A stretch of 64,000 nt of DNA from Diploptera punctata. Taxonomy: Eukaryota > Arthropoda > Insecta > Blattodea > Blaberidae. Made by a program: the position numbers and the translations under genes. Numbering within the stretch: position 1 is the first letter of the stretch; each line of letters starts with the position of its first letter. The stretch lies in assembly GCA_030220185.1 (NCBI GenBank), contig JASPKZ010007286.1:1178001-1242000 (forward strand). The letters are read 5' to 3'. Below the pieces are notes generated by a model. It was not told where the DNA came from. It saw only the letters and a program-made list of their open reading frames with translations, and made no database searches. Below are positions 1 through 10,988 of the stretch, piece after piece.

Positions 1-324
1 CTCGTCCACTTTCTTCTCTGGTACTCTGTGGAGTACCATTACCATACCAGAGTAACCACTATATATAGAAGAACCATAGATGATACCGCTGTTGCTGGGG
101 AGACCTCCTTTTGCTGCCTCCCTCTTCCTCCACTGATTACCTTCATCCAGCGATAAGACCACTCGTATATATTAGCGGCTAGGTCGAGTCCGTCATGCTA
201 TGGTTTATTATACAGCGTGTCGCGCCCGACGTGACGCGAGCTTGCGTTAAGCTACGATTTATTATACAGCGTGTCTCGCCCGACGTGTCGCATTCTCGCG
301 TTACGCTCGGCGTGATACTGGTTT

Positions 325-381
325 CGCATGGAGCTCATACCAGAGATAACCCTAGGTTATCTCTGGTATGAGGCCCATGCG
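325..381. repeat. 27-bp palindrome with 3-bp loop
   Basis: Arms 325-351 and 355-381 are reverse complements with two or three mismatches around CTCATACCAGAGATAACC. The spacer is 3 bp. The DNA or RNA could fold into a strong hairpin just upstream of the hammerhead motif. Confidence 0.85.
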
Positions 382-435
382 AACTTAGAAGATCTAAGTA
401 GATCTTCCGACCAGGAAACACGCATAGAAGCACTC

Positions 436-478
436 GCCACTGAAGATGCCCTCCGCAGTTGAGGGCGAAACGTCTGGT
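436..478 (+). ncRNA. Hammerhead ribozyme motif, Penelope type
   Basis: Reading in order: stem I GCCA (436-439), core CTGAAGA (440-446), stem II GCCCTC/GAGGGC (448-453 with 461-466) closed by a 7-nt loop, GAAA (467-470), then C-GTC (471-474), then TGGT (475-478), which pairs with GCCA. This fits the CUGANGA...GAAA...NUH hammerhead consensus, with self-cleavage predicted after C474. A minimal stem III (the AC/GU overlap) is the form described for Penelope-like retroelements, where two adjacent copies may act as a dimer. Activity is inferred, not shown. Confidence 0.72.
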
Positions 479-560
479 ATCAACACCAACTATGGACCAC
501 GGCCACATAACCCGGAATCACTCAACATTATGATTACCGGCCGTGAAAGCCTGCATTCAA

Positions 561-1018
561 CTATCTGAAAACTGTTTACCTACACGCACCCTACTCTTTG
601 TGATAGATTCATTCGTATAATTCTAACAAGGAAAGTACTTGGGCTCGAACAAACACATATACACCAAAATCATGTGAGAGATAATTTAAAGGTCCCTTAT
701 TGCACTAGTGATACTCGCTCATCTGCAAAACTCTGCAGTCATCCGTTAGAGACCATAGAGTACTAGAGACCTCTGCGTGTGCCATGCCTCATTGCACATT
801 GACCTGCCAGTCGAGACAGTAGGGACGGTGCAGTGTGCCTCTGAAGTTACGTTTTGTGCAGTTATTTGTGTAGTGAAGCGTCAGATGGGTCAGTTATTGG
901 TAATCATCCTGCTAATGTATTGCGATTGGTTGAGATGAAATTACGAAGAACTCTTCTTCGTGAAGATGGTATTGGTTTAGAAGATGAATCATTCGCATGA
1001 TTTCTGGTATTTATTATA
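561..1018. other. Unassigned sequence upstream of an ORF
   Basis: No gene, SINE or terminal repeat is recognised here. A short ORF-like stretch runs near 850-960 but stops before 1019. It may be a 5' leader or a decayed 5' part of the following ORF. Confidence 0.4.
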
Positions 1019-1471
1019 GTGCAGAAATATGAGCATAAGTTAGAAACAGATACTGTTGTAACACTAACACATAATTATGATGCTAGTGATGATAATGACG
1101 AACAACTCAATGCAAGCGGTATTGATACGGGAAGAGGCGATGGGAGTAATGAAAGTGAATTCCAACCCTCTCCTGATAAGAAGGTTAAAGTCGCAAGTAT
1201 CATCACTGCGTTTGATGAGAACATATACGATGATTATAACGTAAGAGGTTTCAACACATATGACAAGCTTCTGAAAATATACCCTAAACTGAAGGCTAAA
1301 AGCAATATTAAAAACATACTGGACTACGTGACAAAGAAACGAGAAGGATGTACAGTTTTAAAAGGAAATAATACACTGCAGTTCAAGATCATCAAGGAGC
1401 GTGTAATGGCAAAATTTGATGAAATGCGAGAATACGGTTCTGCCGTTCATTTACAACATTGGACAAGCTGA
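1019..1471 (+). CDS. Unrecognised 150-codon ORF, probably transposon-derived
   Basis: The reading frame is open for 150 codons. The first codon as read is GTG at 1019, and the first ATG in frame is at 1028. Residues 20-55 are acidic and low in complexity (ASDDNDEQ, SNESEF). Residues 60-140 are Lys-rich with predicted helices (KLLKIYPKLKAK, NILDYVTKKREG, FKIIKERVMAKFDEM), the sort of composition seen in the DNA-binding front part of transposases. I do not recognise the family. The following 400 bases show no continuation, so the ORF is either an isolated exon or a truncated transposon gene. Neighbouring hAT and SINE remnants favour a transposon origin. Confidence 0.4.
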   Translation: MQKYEHKLETDTVVTLTHNYDASDDNDEQLNASGIDTGRGDGSNESEFQPSPDKKVKVASIITAFDENIYDDYNVRGFNTYDKLLKIYPKLKAKSNIKNILDYVTKKREGCTVLKGNNTLQFKIIKERVMAKFDEMREYGSAVHLQHWTS

Positions 1472-1880
1472 TGATGGTATGCATGGCATATTTAACCATG
1501 TTCAAATAGAACACAATGGTTCATGAGATAAGATGCTTCCATGTTAACCTTATTTATTAGGAATAAACAAACAGCTCAAAGAACTATCTGAAAAATCTGA
1601 AATACACTTCCAATAGATTCCATCACATTCAGGGTAACAAAATAACAGATACTCGTAGTTTGGTGGAGAAGGGGAGCAAAGACACAACATCAGAAACAAA
1701 GTAATTAACTTTCACTGAGATCTGTTCAAAATTTAAAACAAGGACTAACAAAATCCGTCTTTGATCCGATGCTTGGTCCTTTGGGACTGCAAGCAATGTA
1801 TAAGATACATTTTGAAGTGGGTTGCTAGCCCGTTTTCATGGCAGAACATACAATATGGAAATTAATATAAATAAGACTAA
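1472..1880. other. No recognised feature
   Basis: AT-rich sequence with no sustained reading frame and no match to the repeat families in this window. Confidence 0.4.
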
Positions 1881-2238
1881 ATGCCGCGGTGGACTAGTGG
1901 TTATGCTCCTTGCCTCTGGTCCCAAGGGTCGCGGGTTCAAACCCGCCCGGGGTCGATGGATTTTTTTAGGACCGAAAGTCCTCCGGGAGGGACTTTAAGC
2001 CGTGGGTCCCGAGTCTGAAGATTTTCAGGCTCGTAAAAAATCCTTAAGCCTGAATGAAAATGCCTCTAAACAAAATTTACCGAATTTTCCCGTCCTAGTA
2101 TTACCTTGGTTGCCTAGATGTCAGTATGAGGCGAAACACGGACCACTAAAAAAAAAGACAAGCGTAACTAAATTAGTATGGTTCAAATTCTTCCCTATAG
2201 GGGGAGAGCGCCTAAATCTCTGAAAAGGGAAAAACATG
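1881..2238 (+). mobile_element. SINE S2, tRNA-derived
   Basis: A pol III-type head with A box GGACTAGTGGTTATGC and B box CGGGTTCAAACCC is followed by a body shared with the copy at 11801-12302. It is shorter than that copy because the stretch after TTCTTCCCT is missing. The body ends with GAGAGCGCCTAAATCTCTG. Expected to be transcribed by RNA polymerase III and mobilised by a LINE. Confidence 0.8.
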
Positions 2239-3168
2239 GGCTTTCAATACAATATTTACTTTACTGCGCGAGCCACAAAATCAATATTGTGACAAATGAT
2301 TCGAATAGTTTACCCGAGGTCAGACACATGGTAGCTATAATTAAGAATATTATAGACTTTTTTCAAAAGTCGCCGCTGAGAAGACAGCATGTCCCAACCA
2401 TTCATGTGCTCTGCGAAACACGTTGGTCATAAAAATATTGGGATATTTATGAAACACTTTTTGGAATTGATGAACGGCCTGAATTTGATTGCCGTAGAAG
2501 GAAACGCACCAAGCCGAAAACAAGCTGATCAGTTGCATGCTGCTGCAAATAGCCTACTTTCATCATTTGTTTGTGCCTGATAGCAAAATATTCTACTTAT
2601 TTGGAACCTGTCTTTAATTCGCTGCAAGCCGTGGCTATAGATTTAATTAAATGCACGACCCATGTTGAAAGCATTACAAGCACGGTAATAGATCATCGCA
2701 AAAAAAAAAAAAAAGGTGATGAGATCTCCGAAGGCATCATGAAAGAAATTAAGACTACTGCTTCCGAGCTGTGTGGAAATCACACTAACAAGAATATCCA
2801 ATAAGCAGACACATCAAGCTAATGCACAATGTAATCCCGAAGATTACTTTAAGGTGGCCATTTTAAATCCTTACTTGGACACCTTCCACACAGGTTTGTC
2901 AGACAGATTTAGAGAACACCAGGGTCCTGCTTTTGAACTTCAAACGCTGCACCCTAAAAACATATCTGAAAGATGTTTAAGCAACGGCGAACAAAATTTC
3001 AGAGTATTATAAAATCGAGGGGTTGTCCACCGAAATTGAACTATGACATCGTATGTGGATGAAGTGAAGTGGCAAGGATAAATAAGATGATTTTGTTAAC
3101 TTTGTGGACGATCGCGATTTTTTTCCATCCATCAAAAAGCAATTGTAATATGCCTGTATTTACCATGC
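2239..3168 (+). pseudogene. Decayed hAT transposase, upstream part
   Basis: Translated fragments in shifting frames resemble the hAT transposase group annotated as 52 kDa repressor/ZMYM1-like proteins. Pieces include CASHKINIVTNDSN (~2270), VPTIHVLCETRW (~2392-2430), YLEPVFNSLQAVAIDL (~2595-2645), NPEDYFKVAILNPYLD (~2834-2880) and FELQTLHPKNIS (~2935-2970). In-frame stops and frameshifts interrupt every segment, including one at a run of A near 2700. The 5' end is covered by the S2 SINE. The end of the domain continues at 3856 beyond an insertion. Confidence 0.75.
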
Positions 3169-3176
3169 ACTACGGC

Positions 3177-3847
3177 ATGACCGTCCAAACCACGGCCCGC
3201 GGGCCACATCCGGTCCGCCATGGCTTTTCGTATGGCCCGCCTAAGCACTGAAATGAACAAATTAATTTTATATTTTTAATTTAGATTTTAAAATGTGACA
3301 TTTAGTTAGGACATCCCTGTGTGAAATTCAGCTCTCAGGAATGTGGGGTTGAGGTGTCACCGCTTCTCTTGACAATGTAGTAGAGTTGATTCATCCATTA
3401 TTTACCGTTTTCTCCCCCACTCCAAACTTTGAACATTAATTATTTCGCTTGTTGTATTGTCAATCAAACACTAGCCAGTGCACGGAATAGTTGTAAAAAT
3501 AGTCTTCATTTAAATTGAGAAAATGCTTTTAAAAAACACCAAATTAATTCCGAGTGTAGTAAGTTTAACGAATTCTGGACCAGCAAGTACTTTTGTGAAG
3601 GAGCATGGAAACAAAGTATTGGTGTTATTTGTAAATATATTAAGTTTTGTACCTTTTTTACAATTTTAATTGCAACATTGTATTACAAACGTTTTAACAT
3701 TCTTCTGTATGTTCATGTAATTTTATTGTAGTAATAATAATAGTAACAGTAGCAACAATAATAGTAACGATATGTATATTCTGGCCCGCGATCAATTGCA
3801 CAATCGGTTATTGGCCCGGCCCATTAAAAAGTTTGGGCGGCCCTGCA
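3177..3847. mobile_element. Non-autonomous hAT element inside a hAT transposase
   Basis: This ~670-bp insertion separates YACIYHAL-like codons (~3150-3170) from the C-terminal TTASIERTFSTLRR (~3850-3890) of the older transposase. ACTACGGC occurs on both sides (3169-3176 and 3848-3855), the 8-bp duplication expected of hAT. The ends are imperfect inverted repeats, CATGACCGTCCAAAC versus CAGGGCCGCCCAAAC read inward. A short stretch near 3574-3625 reads FWTSKYFCEGAWKQ, close to the N-terminal motif of EPM2AIP1/GTF2IRD2-type hAT transposases, so it is probably an internal-deletion derivative. Confidence 0.75.
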
Positions 3848-3855
3848 ACTACGGC

Positions 3856-3970
3856 GTCGATTGAACGCACTTTCAGCACCCTAAGAAGAGGTAAGACATG
3901 GTACTGATCTACAATGACAGAACATCGCCTATGTATGCTCAATATGCACGAAAAACTTATTAAAATAATA
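3856..3970 (+). pseudogene. Decayed hAT transposase, C-terminal dimerisation part
   Basis: The translation reads TTASIERTFSTLRRG, then an in-frame stop, then STMTEHRLCMLNMHEK. This is the conserved hAT C-terminal dimerisation motif and continues the transposase that begins near 2239. It is non-functional because of stops and the nested insertion. Confidence 0.8.
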
Positions 3971-4271
3971 TTGAAAAATTCAAACAAACCGTACTTAAAT
4001 TTTAATCTCAAACGAAAAGGCGAGTCGGACTGTGTGTAGTATTTTATCGGTAGCTAAAATGTAGCTAATAGTTTCAATACAATTAAGTGAAACAATTAAG
4101 AAGTAATCTTGACAAAAATTCAATTCGCCATGCCTAAAAATTCTGGAATTATTTCACTATTATTCTTCATATATCCTCTTCAATAGCGCTGTAGTTTTCT
4201 TCCGAAATATATTGAGGTTCGTTTCATTTTTTTAACGTCATCACATTGCCATTTCGACATTCTGATATGGC

Positions 4272-4570
4272 GTTATTGTAACCCACTTCTGAGTTTGGGG
4301 CGCCTGGACGGCGGAGTTACGCTGTCCCGATGATATAGGATAAGTGATGATAGTAATGATGCGCAAGAGAGACTTTAATGCTAAACTTAATGAATATGTT
4401 GATAATGATGTTCGGGGACCGTTTTGGCTTTAAAGTTTCCTGAAATTTGTCTTACAAGTGAGGAAAAATCCCGAAAAAACAATCACCCAGAAAACTTGTC
4501 TCGACCGGGGATCGAATCCGGGCCCGCTGCGTGACGAGGCAGCACGCTACCTCGAGACCACAGCGGTGGA
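4272..4570 (-). mobile_element. SINE S1 copy a (tail type 2)
   Basis: On the minus strand it starts GTCCACCGCTGTGGTCTCGA, with B box GGATTCGATCCCCGGTC, and carries the body motifs CTTGTAAGACAAAT and CCCCGAACATC. It ends in the GGCGCCCCAAACTCAGAAG tail that is also seen in copies b and g. Diverged. Confidence 0.8.
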
Positions 4571-4891
4571 CTTAGTTTTAAAAAATAAAGGTTATATTTT
4601 GTATTTGTTCGTTTGTACCCGGAAGGTATACAGTCGAAAAAAAATTGCACCTCCCTTAATCCAATGCTGGCTACGCCCATGATAATTAGGCCTATATATT
4701 CACTGTAAAAAATGACTAAATATACAAGCTAAAATAATATTAATGTATTACCAAATATTAGGAATAAATATTTACCGGTATGAAGTTTACAAAATTCGCA
4801 ACCATCTTTATGCAGTTTAAGTTAAAAAGCTTCTGCAAATTTTATATTATTATTATTATTATCTGCACTGACACTCGGTTAAAACGACGCC
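4571..4891. other. AT-rich spacer
   Basis: No feature recognised. Includes a short ATT microsatellite near 4847-4861. Confidence 0.4.
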
Positions 4892-7800
4892 ATGGCTGTT
4901 CCGTTTATCGTGTCATAGTTTAAATATAACAAATTGACGTAAAAATCTGGTTTTTTTTATAAAAACTTTCCCTCTTATTAAGTATTCATCTCTATTCAAT
5001 TCTGTTATTTTATATACTTCATAGTTTCATAAAATATTATGTAATATTATATAACGTACAGGGAAGTTGTCTACTAGTTATAACTGCTGTAAACAAAGAA
5101 GTTTTCCAAACTGATAACAGTGCGTAGGTGAAAGTCTGTAACTGTTTCGGCGAGAAGGGTGTAATGGCTGTTCCATTTATTGTGTTACAGTTTATATATA
5201 ACAAATTAACGTAAAAATCTCTTTTTAATAAATAAAAACTTTTCTTTTTATCATCTATTAATGTCTATTCAATTCTATTATTTTATATACTTCATTATTT
5301 CGTCAAATATTGCCTATATTTATATTATGTAGAGGGAAGGTGTCCACTAGATGTAACTCCTGTAAACAAAGTATTTATATTTTCCAAACTGATTACAAAA
5401 CATAGGCGTAAGTCTGTAACAGTCTCGGTAAGAAGGGTGTAATGGCTGTTCCATTTATTGTGTCATAGTTTAAATATAACAAGTTAATCCAAAAAAAACT
5501 GTTTTTATCAATAAGATCGTTTCTTTTTATTGTCTATTAATTTCTATTCAATTCCGTTATTTTATATACTTCATTATTTCGTCAATTTAAATGTATAATT
5601 ATATTATGTAGAGGGAGGGTGTCCACCAGTTAAAACTGCTGTAAACAAAGTCAATCCTATTTTCCAAACTGACTAGATTATTACAATTGTCTCGGTAACA
5701 ACGATGTAGTGGCTGTTCCATTTATTGTGTTATAGTTTACATATAACAAATTAACGTAAAAATCTTGTTTTTAATAAATAAAAACTTTTCTTTTTATCAT
5801 CTATTAATGTCTATTCAATTCTATTATTTTATACACTTCATAATTTCGTCAAACATTACCTATATTTATATTATGTAGAGGGAAGGTATCCACTAGATGT
5901 AACTGCTGTAAACAAAGTAATTATATTTTCCAAACTGATTACAAAATAGGTGTGAAAGTCTGTAACTGTTTCGGCGAGAAGCGTGTAATGGCTGTTCCAT
6001 TTATTGTGTTACAGTTTATATATAACAAATTAACGTAAAAATCTCTTTTTAATAAATAAATATTTTCTTTTTATCATATATTAATGTCTATTCAGTTCTA
6101 TTATTTTATATACTTCATAATTTCGTCAAATATTACCTATATTTATATTATGTAGAGGGAAGGTGTCCACTAGATGTAACTGATGTAAACAAAGCATTTA
6201 TATTTTCCAAGCTGATTACAAAACATAGGCGTAAGTCTGTAACTGTCTCGTTAGAAGGGTGTAATGGCTGTTCCATTTATTGTGTTACAGTTTATATATA
6301 ACAAATTAACGTAAAAATCTCTTTTTAATAAATAAAAACTTTTCTTTTTATCATCTATTAATGTCTATTCAATTCTATTATTTTATATACTTCATTATTT
6401 CGTCAAATATTACCTATAGGCTATTTATATTATGTAGAGGGAAGGTGTCCACTAGATGTAACTCCTGTAAACAAAGTATTTATATTTTCCAAACTGATTA
6501 CAAAACATAGGCGTAAGTCTGTAACAGTCTCGGTAAGAAGGGTGTAATGGCTGTTCCATTTATTGTGTCATAGTTTAAATATAACAAGTTAATCCAAAAA
6601 AAAAACTGTTTTTATCAATAAGATCGTTTCTTTTTATTGTCTATTAATTTCTATTCAATTCCGTTATTTTATATACTTCATTATTTCGTCAATTTAAAAT
6701 GTATAATTATATTATGTAGAGGGAGGGTGTCCACCAGTTAAAACTGCTGTAAACAAAGTCAATCCTATTTTCCAAACTGACTAGATTATTACAATTGTCT
6801 CGGTAACAACGATGTAGTGGCTGTTCCATTTATTGTGTTATAGTTTACATATAACAAATTAACGTAAAAATCTTGTTTTTAATAAATAAAAACTTTTCTT
6901 TTTATCATCTATTAATGTCTATTCAATTCTATTATTTTATACACTTCATAATTTCGTCAAACATTACCTATATTTATATTATGTAGAGGGAAGGTATCCA
7001 CTAGATGTAACTGCTGTAAACAAAGTAATTATATTTTCCAAACTGATTACAAAATATAGGTGAAAGTCTGTAACTGTTTCGGCGAGAAGCGTGTAATGGC
7101 TGTTCCATTTATTGTGTTACAGTTTATATATAACAAATTAACGTAAAAATCTCTTTTTAATAAATAAATATTTTCTTTTTATCATATATTAATGTCTATT
7201 CAGTTCTATTATTTTATATACTTCATAATTTCGTCAAATATTACCTATATTTATATTATGTAGAGGGAAGGTGTCCACTAGATGTAACTGATGTAAACAA
7301 AGCATTTATATTTTCCAAGCTGATTACAAAACATAGGCGTAAGTCTGTAACTGTCTCGTTAGAAGGGTGTAATGGCTGTTCCATTTATTGTGTTACAGTT
7401 TATATATAACAAATTAACGTAAAAATCTCTTTTTAATAAATAAAAACTTTTCTTTTTATCATCTATTAATGTCTATTCAATTCTATTATTTTATATACTT
7501 CATTATTTCGTCAAATATTACCTATAGGCTATTTATATTATGTACAGGGAAGGTGTCCACTAGATGTAACTCCTGTAAACAAAGTATTTATATTTTCCAA
7601 ACTGATTACAAAACATAGGCGTAAGTCTGTAACAGTCTCGGTAAGAAGGGTGTAATGGCTGTTCCATTTATTGTGTCATAGTTTAAATATAACAAGTTAA
7701 TCCAAAAAAAAACTGTTTTTATCAATAAGATCGTTTCTTTTTATTGTCTATTAATTTCTATTCAATTCCGTTATTTTATATACTTCATTATTTCGTCAAT

Positions 7801-9340
7801 TTAAATGTATAATTATATTATGTAGAGGGAGGGTGTCCACCAGTTAAAACTGCTGTAAACAAAGTCAATCCTATTTTCCAAACTGACTAGATTATTACAA
7901 TTGTCTCGGTAACAACGATGTAGTGGCTGTTCCATTTATTGTGTTATAGTTTACATATAACAAATTAACGTAAAAATCTTGTTTTTAATAAATAAAAACT
8001 TTTCTTTTTATCATCTACTAATGTCTATTCAATTCTATTATTTTATACACTTCATAATTTCGTCAAACATTACCTATATTTATATTATGTAGAGGGAAGG
8101 TATCCACTAGATGTAACTGCTGTAAACAAAGTAATTATATTTTCCAAACTGATTACAAAATATAGGTGAAAGTCTGTAACTGTTTCGGCGAGAAGCGTGT
8201 AATGGCTGTTCCATTTATTGTGTTACAGTTTATATATAACAAATTAACGTAAAAATCTCTTTTTAATAAATAAATATTTTCTTTTTATCATATATTAATG
8301 TCTATTCAGTTCTATTATTTTATATACTTCATAATTTCGTCAAATATTACCTATATTTATATTATGTAGAGGGAAGGTGTCCACTAGATGTAACTCCTGT
8401 AAACAAAGTATTTATATTTTCCAAACTGATTACAAAACATAGGCGTAAGTCTGTAACAGTCTCGGTAAGAAGGGTGTAATGGCTGTTCCATTTATTGTGT
8501 CATAGTTTAAATATAACAAGTTAATGCAAAAAAACTGTTTTTATCAATAAGATCGTTTCTTTTTATTGTCTATTAATTTCTATTCAATTCCGTTATTTTA
8601 TATACTTCATTATTTCGTCAATTTAAATGTATAATTATATTATGTAGAGGGAGGGTGTCCACAAGTTAAAACTGCTGTAAACAAAGTCAATCCTATTTTC
8701 CAAACTGACTAGATTATTACAATTGTCTCGGTAACAACGATGTAGTGGCTGTTCCATTTATTGTGTTATAGTTTACATATAACAAATTAACGTAAAAATC
8801 TTGTTTTTAATAAATAAAAACTTTTATTTTTATCATCTATTAACGTCTATTCAATTCTATTATTTTATATACTTCATAATTTCGTCAAACATTACCTATA
8901 TTTATATTATGTAGAGGGAAGGTGTCCACTAAATGTAGCTGCTGTAAACAAAGTATTTATATTTTCCAAACTGATTACAAAACATAGGCGTAAGTCTGTA
9001 ACTGTCTCGGTAAGAAGGTTGTAATGGCTATTCCATTTATTGTGTCATAGTTTAAATATAAGAAGTTAATGCAAAAAAACTGTTTTTATGAATAAGATCG
9101 TTTCTTTTTATTATCTATTAATTTCTATTCAATTCTGTTATTTTATATACTTCATTATTTCGTCAATTTAAATGTATAATTATATTATGTAGAGGGAGGG
9201 TATCCACCAGTTAAAACTGCTGTAAACAAAGTCAATCCTGTTTTCCAAACTGACTAGGCGCAATATTATAATTGTCTTAGTAACACGATGTAGTGGCTGT
9301 TACATTTATTGTGCTACTGTATCTAAAATAACTATGATAT
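4892..9340. repeat. Tandem satellite with 4-monomer higher-order repeat
   Basis: About 17 monomers of 265-283 bp, each starting near (A/G)TGGCTGTTCCATTTATTGT. Starts are near 4892, 5164, 5442, 5709, 5988, 6264, 6547, 6817, 7096, 7372, 7654, 7923, 8202, 8479, 8744, 9024 and 9292. Four diverged monomer types (D, A, B, C) alternate in fixed order from 5164 to 8478, so identical types recur every 1100-1108 bp. The higher-order copies are nearly identical while the four types differ clearly, the mark of recent unequal exchange or rolling amplification. At 8202 and 8744, C-to-D and B-to-D chimeric monomers shorten the last units. No ORF runs through it. Confidence 0.93.
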
Positions 9341-9745
9341 AAATTTTTGCTTTTACTGAAACACATTAATTTTAGTCTTTCAGCTCATTTATGTCAAGAA
9401 GATCGGAATAACTAGATTCCCGGGCAACGCAGGGTAATCGTCACGGGGTATCTAAAAATAATTATCATAAAAATATTTCCTTTTACTTAAACACAAAAAC
9501 ATATTAATTTTCGTCTTTCAGCTCAATTATGCCGAGAAGATCGGGATAACTAGATTCCCGGGTAATCAGCACGGGGTATCTAAAAATAATTACGATACAC
9601 ATTTTTCCTTTTACAAAAACAAATTAATTTTCGTCTTTTAGCTCATTTATGCCAAGCAGATTGGGATAAGTAGATTCCCGGGCAACGCCGGGTAATCAGC
9701 ACGGGGTTTCTAAAAATAAATACGATATAAATTTATAATTATTTT
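9341..9745. repeat. Three ~125-135 bp direct repeats with CCCGGGCAACGCCGGG hairpin
   Basis: Three diverged copies share CTTTTAC, ATTAATTTTCGTCTTT, AGCTCATTTATGCC, AACTAGATTCCCGGG and the hairpin-forming CCCGGGCAACGCCGGGTAATC, followed by CACGGGGTATCTAAAAATAA. Hairpins of this kind occur near Helitron termini, and this block abuts the satellite directly. No complete Helitron 3' end (CTAGT after the hairpin) is visible, so family membership is uncertain. Confidence 0.7.
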
Positions 9746-10203
9746 TCTTTTACTTATTCAACTTATCATAAAAACACATACGTTTTATATTTATTTAGGC
9801 ATAGCAGCGCACGAGGGGTATTAGGTAGTGCACAATAAAAGAATAGTTCTTTGTGTTCTTATCACTGGATTCACATAAAAATCATATTTGTTTTTTGTAA
9901 CAAAACTAAATGAATAACAAGGGTACAGGGAAATATACACGTTAAGTCACTTTTTAAATGGAGTTTGAAGTGCCATGAAATTCTCCGTGGAAAGGACTAT
10001 CTTTTAGAGCTGTGAAACAATTTACTCATGGGTTTATTTACCTTCAAATTTTTGGCATACAGGAGTTACGTCATATTATTAAAATTCTATATTTTATAGA
10101 AAACATGTATTTACTCGTTTTTCCTGCACCTTTTATATATGGGTATATTATAAATAGTAAATAAACTATAATTGTTAATCTTGTTGTTTTATTAATACAG
10201 CGT
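9746..10203. other. No recognised feature
   Basis: AT-rich sequence without a supported ORF or repeat match. Confidence 0.4.
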
Positions 10204-10301
10204 GTTTCACTCGACCTGCGGCCGATAGCGGGAAAAGTGACTGCAAGTATTGAGTCATCAACTCGCGTTGCCCATGCTAGTGGCCGCAAGTCGAGTGAAA
10301 C
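10204..10301. repeat. Short inverted-repeat element (MITE-like)
   Basis: Arms 10204-10223 and 10282-10301 are reverse complements with one mismatch (GTTTCACTCGAC(C/T)TGCGGCC), separated by 58 bp. No duplication of the flanks is obvious, so the superfamily is not assigned. Confidence 0.65.
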
Positions 10302-10535
10302 TCACTTGTACAAGTTGTCATATGCGATTATGTCCATGAAAAGTCCTTCCATAATTTTTTGTTGTTGTAATATTAGTATTATTTTATGCAAGGAGTCCTG
10401 ATCAACTATTATCAACCTCTTATCATGTTCTTTTGGAAGGTCGATTCCAAATATTCCTTCATTTGTCTCCATCCTCCCGTGCTTTTCTTCACATGTGCGT
10501 CCTCTCTCTTGTAAGTTGGTTTATCCATCTTCCTC

Positions 10536-10988
10536 ATGTAAGGGCGTAGTGAGGTGGGTGCGCTTGATTTTAGACCAATTAACACTAGATATGACGATAT
10601 TTTCTGCTATCCGAAAGTAGATGGCCGCGCGGGCATAAACTCTCCATACATCCCTATCCTCAGATAATGCTTTCCAATTATCCCCTGTATAATCTACTTC
10701 CTTCAAATCATAGTTAATGTTATTCTCCCACCTCATTCTTGGTCTACCAACTGGGCGTTTTCCCTCTGGCTTTCCTACAAGAAGCTTCCATGCAAGTCTT
10801 TCATTCCCCATACGTGCAACATGTCCTGTCCATCGCAGTCTACGAGACTTAACTGTTCTTATTATATCTGGCTTCCTATAAACACCATTTAGTTCATTGT
10901 TATGTAGTCTTCTCCATTCACCTGTTTGTTCATCTCTCTTTGGTCCAAAAATTTTCCTAAGTACTTTATTCTCAGATATTCTACCAGT
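10536..10988 (-). pseudogene. LINE group A, C-terminal fragment
   Basis: The minus-strand reading frame carries the motifs KIFGPKRDEQTGEW, VKSRRLRWTGHVARMGNER, WKLLVGKPEGKRPVGRP and RMRWENNINYDL. This is the region downstream of the reverse transcriptase in a non-LTR retrotransposon, probably RTE-like. It is truncated: no RT core is present, and it meets an opposite-strand copy of the same family at about 10985. Confidence 0.85.

Larger units (their letters stand above)
1..560 (+). repeat. Penelope-like terminal (pLTR-type) module
   Basis: A GC-richer block than its surroundings. It holds two direct copies of a ~54-bp unit (about 197-248 and 251-305, sharing TTTATTATACAGCGTGT and GCCCGACGTG), a near-perfect palindrome (325-381), and a hammerhead-type core (436-478). 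Downstream are ACCACGGCC near 495-507 and GGCCGTGAAAGCC near 539-551. The same ordered motifs recur next to GIY-YIG coding pieces elsewhere in the window (57.0-57.2 kb, 58.7 kb, 28-34 kb). That is why I assign it to a Penelope-like element. No coding part is seen here. Confidence 0.6.

Noticed and set aside
4892..9340. CRISPR-like array
   Set aside because: Monomers are contiguous ~277-bp repeats without short repeat/unique spacer alternation, and the context is eukaryotic.
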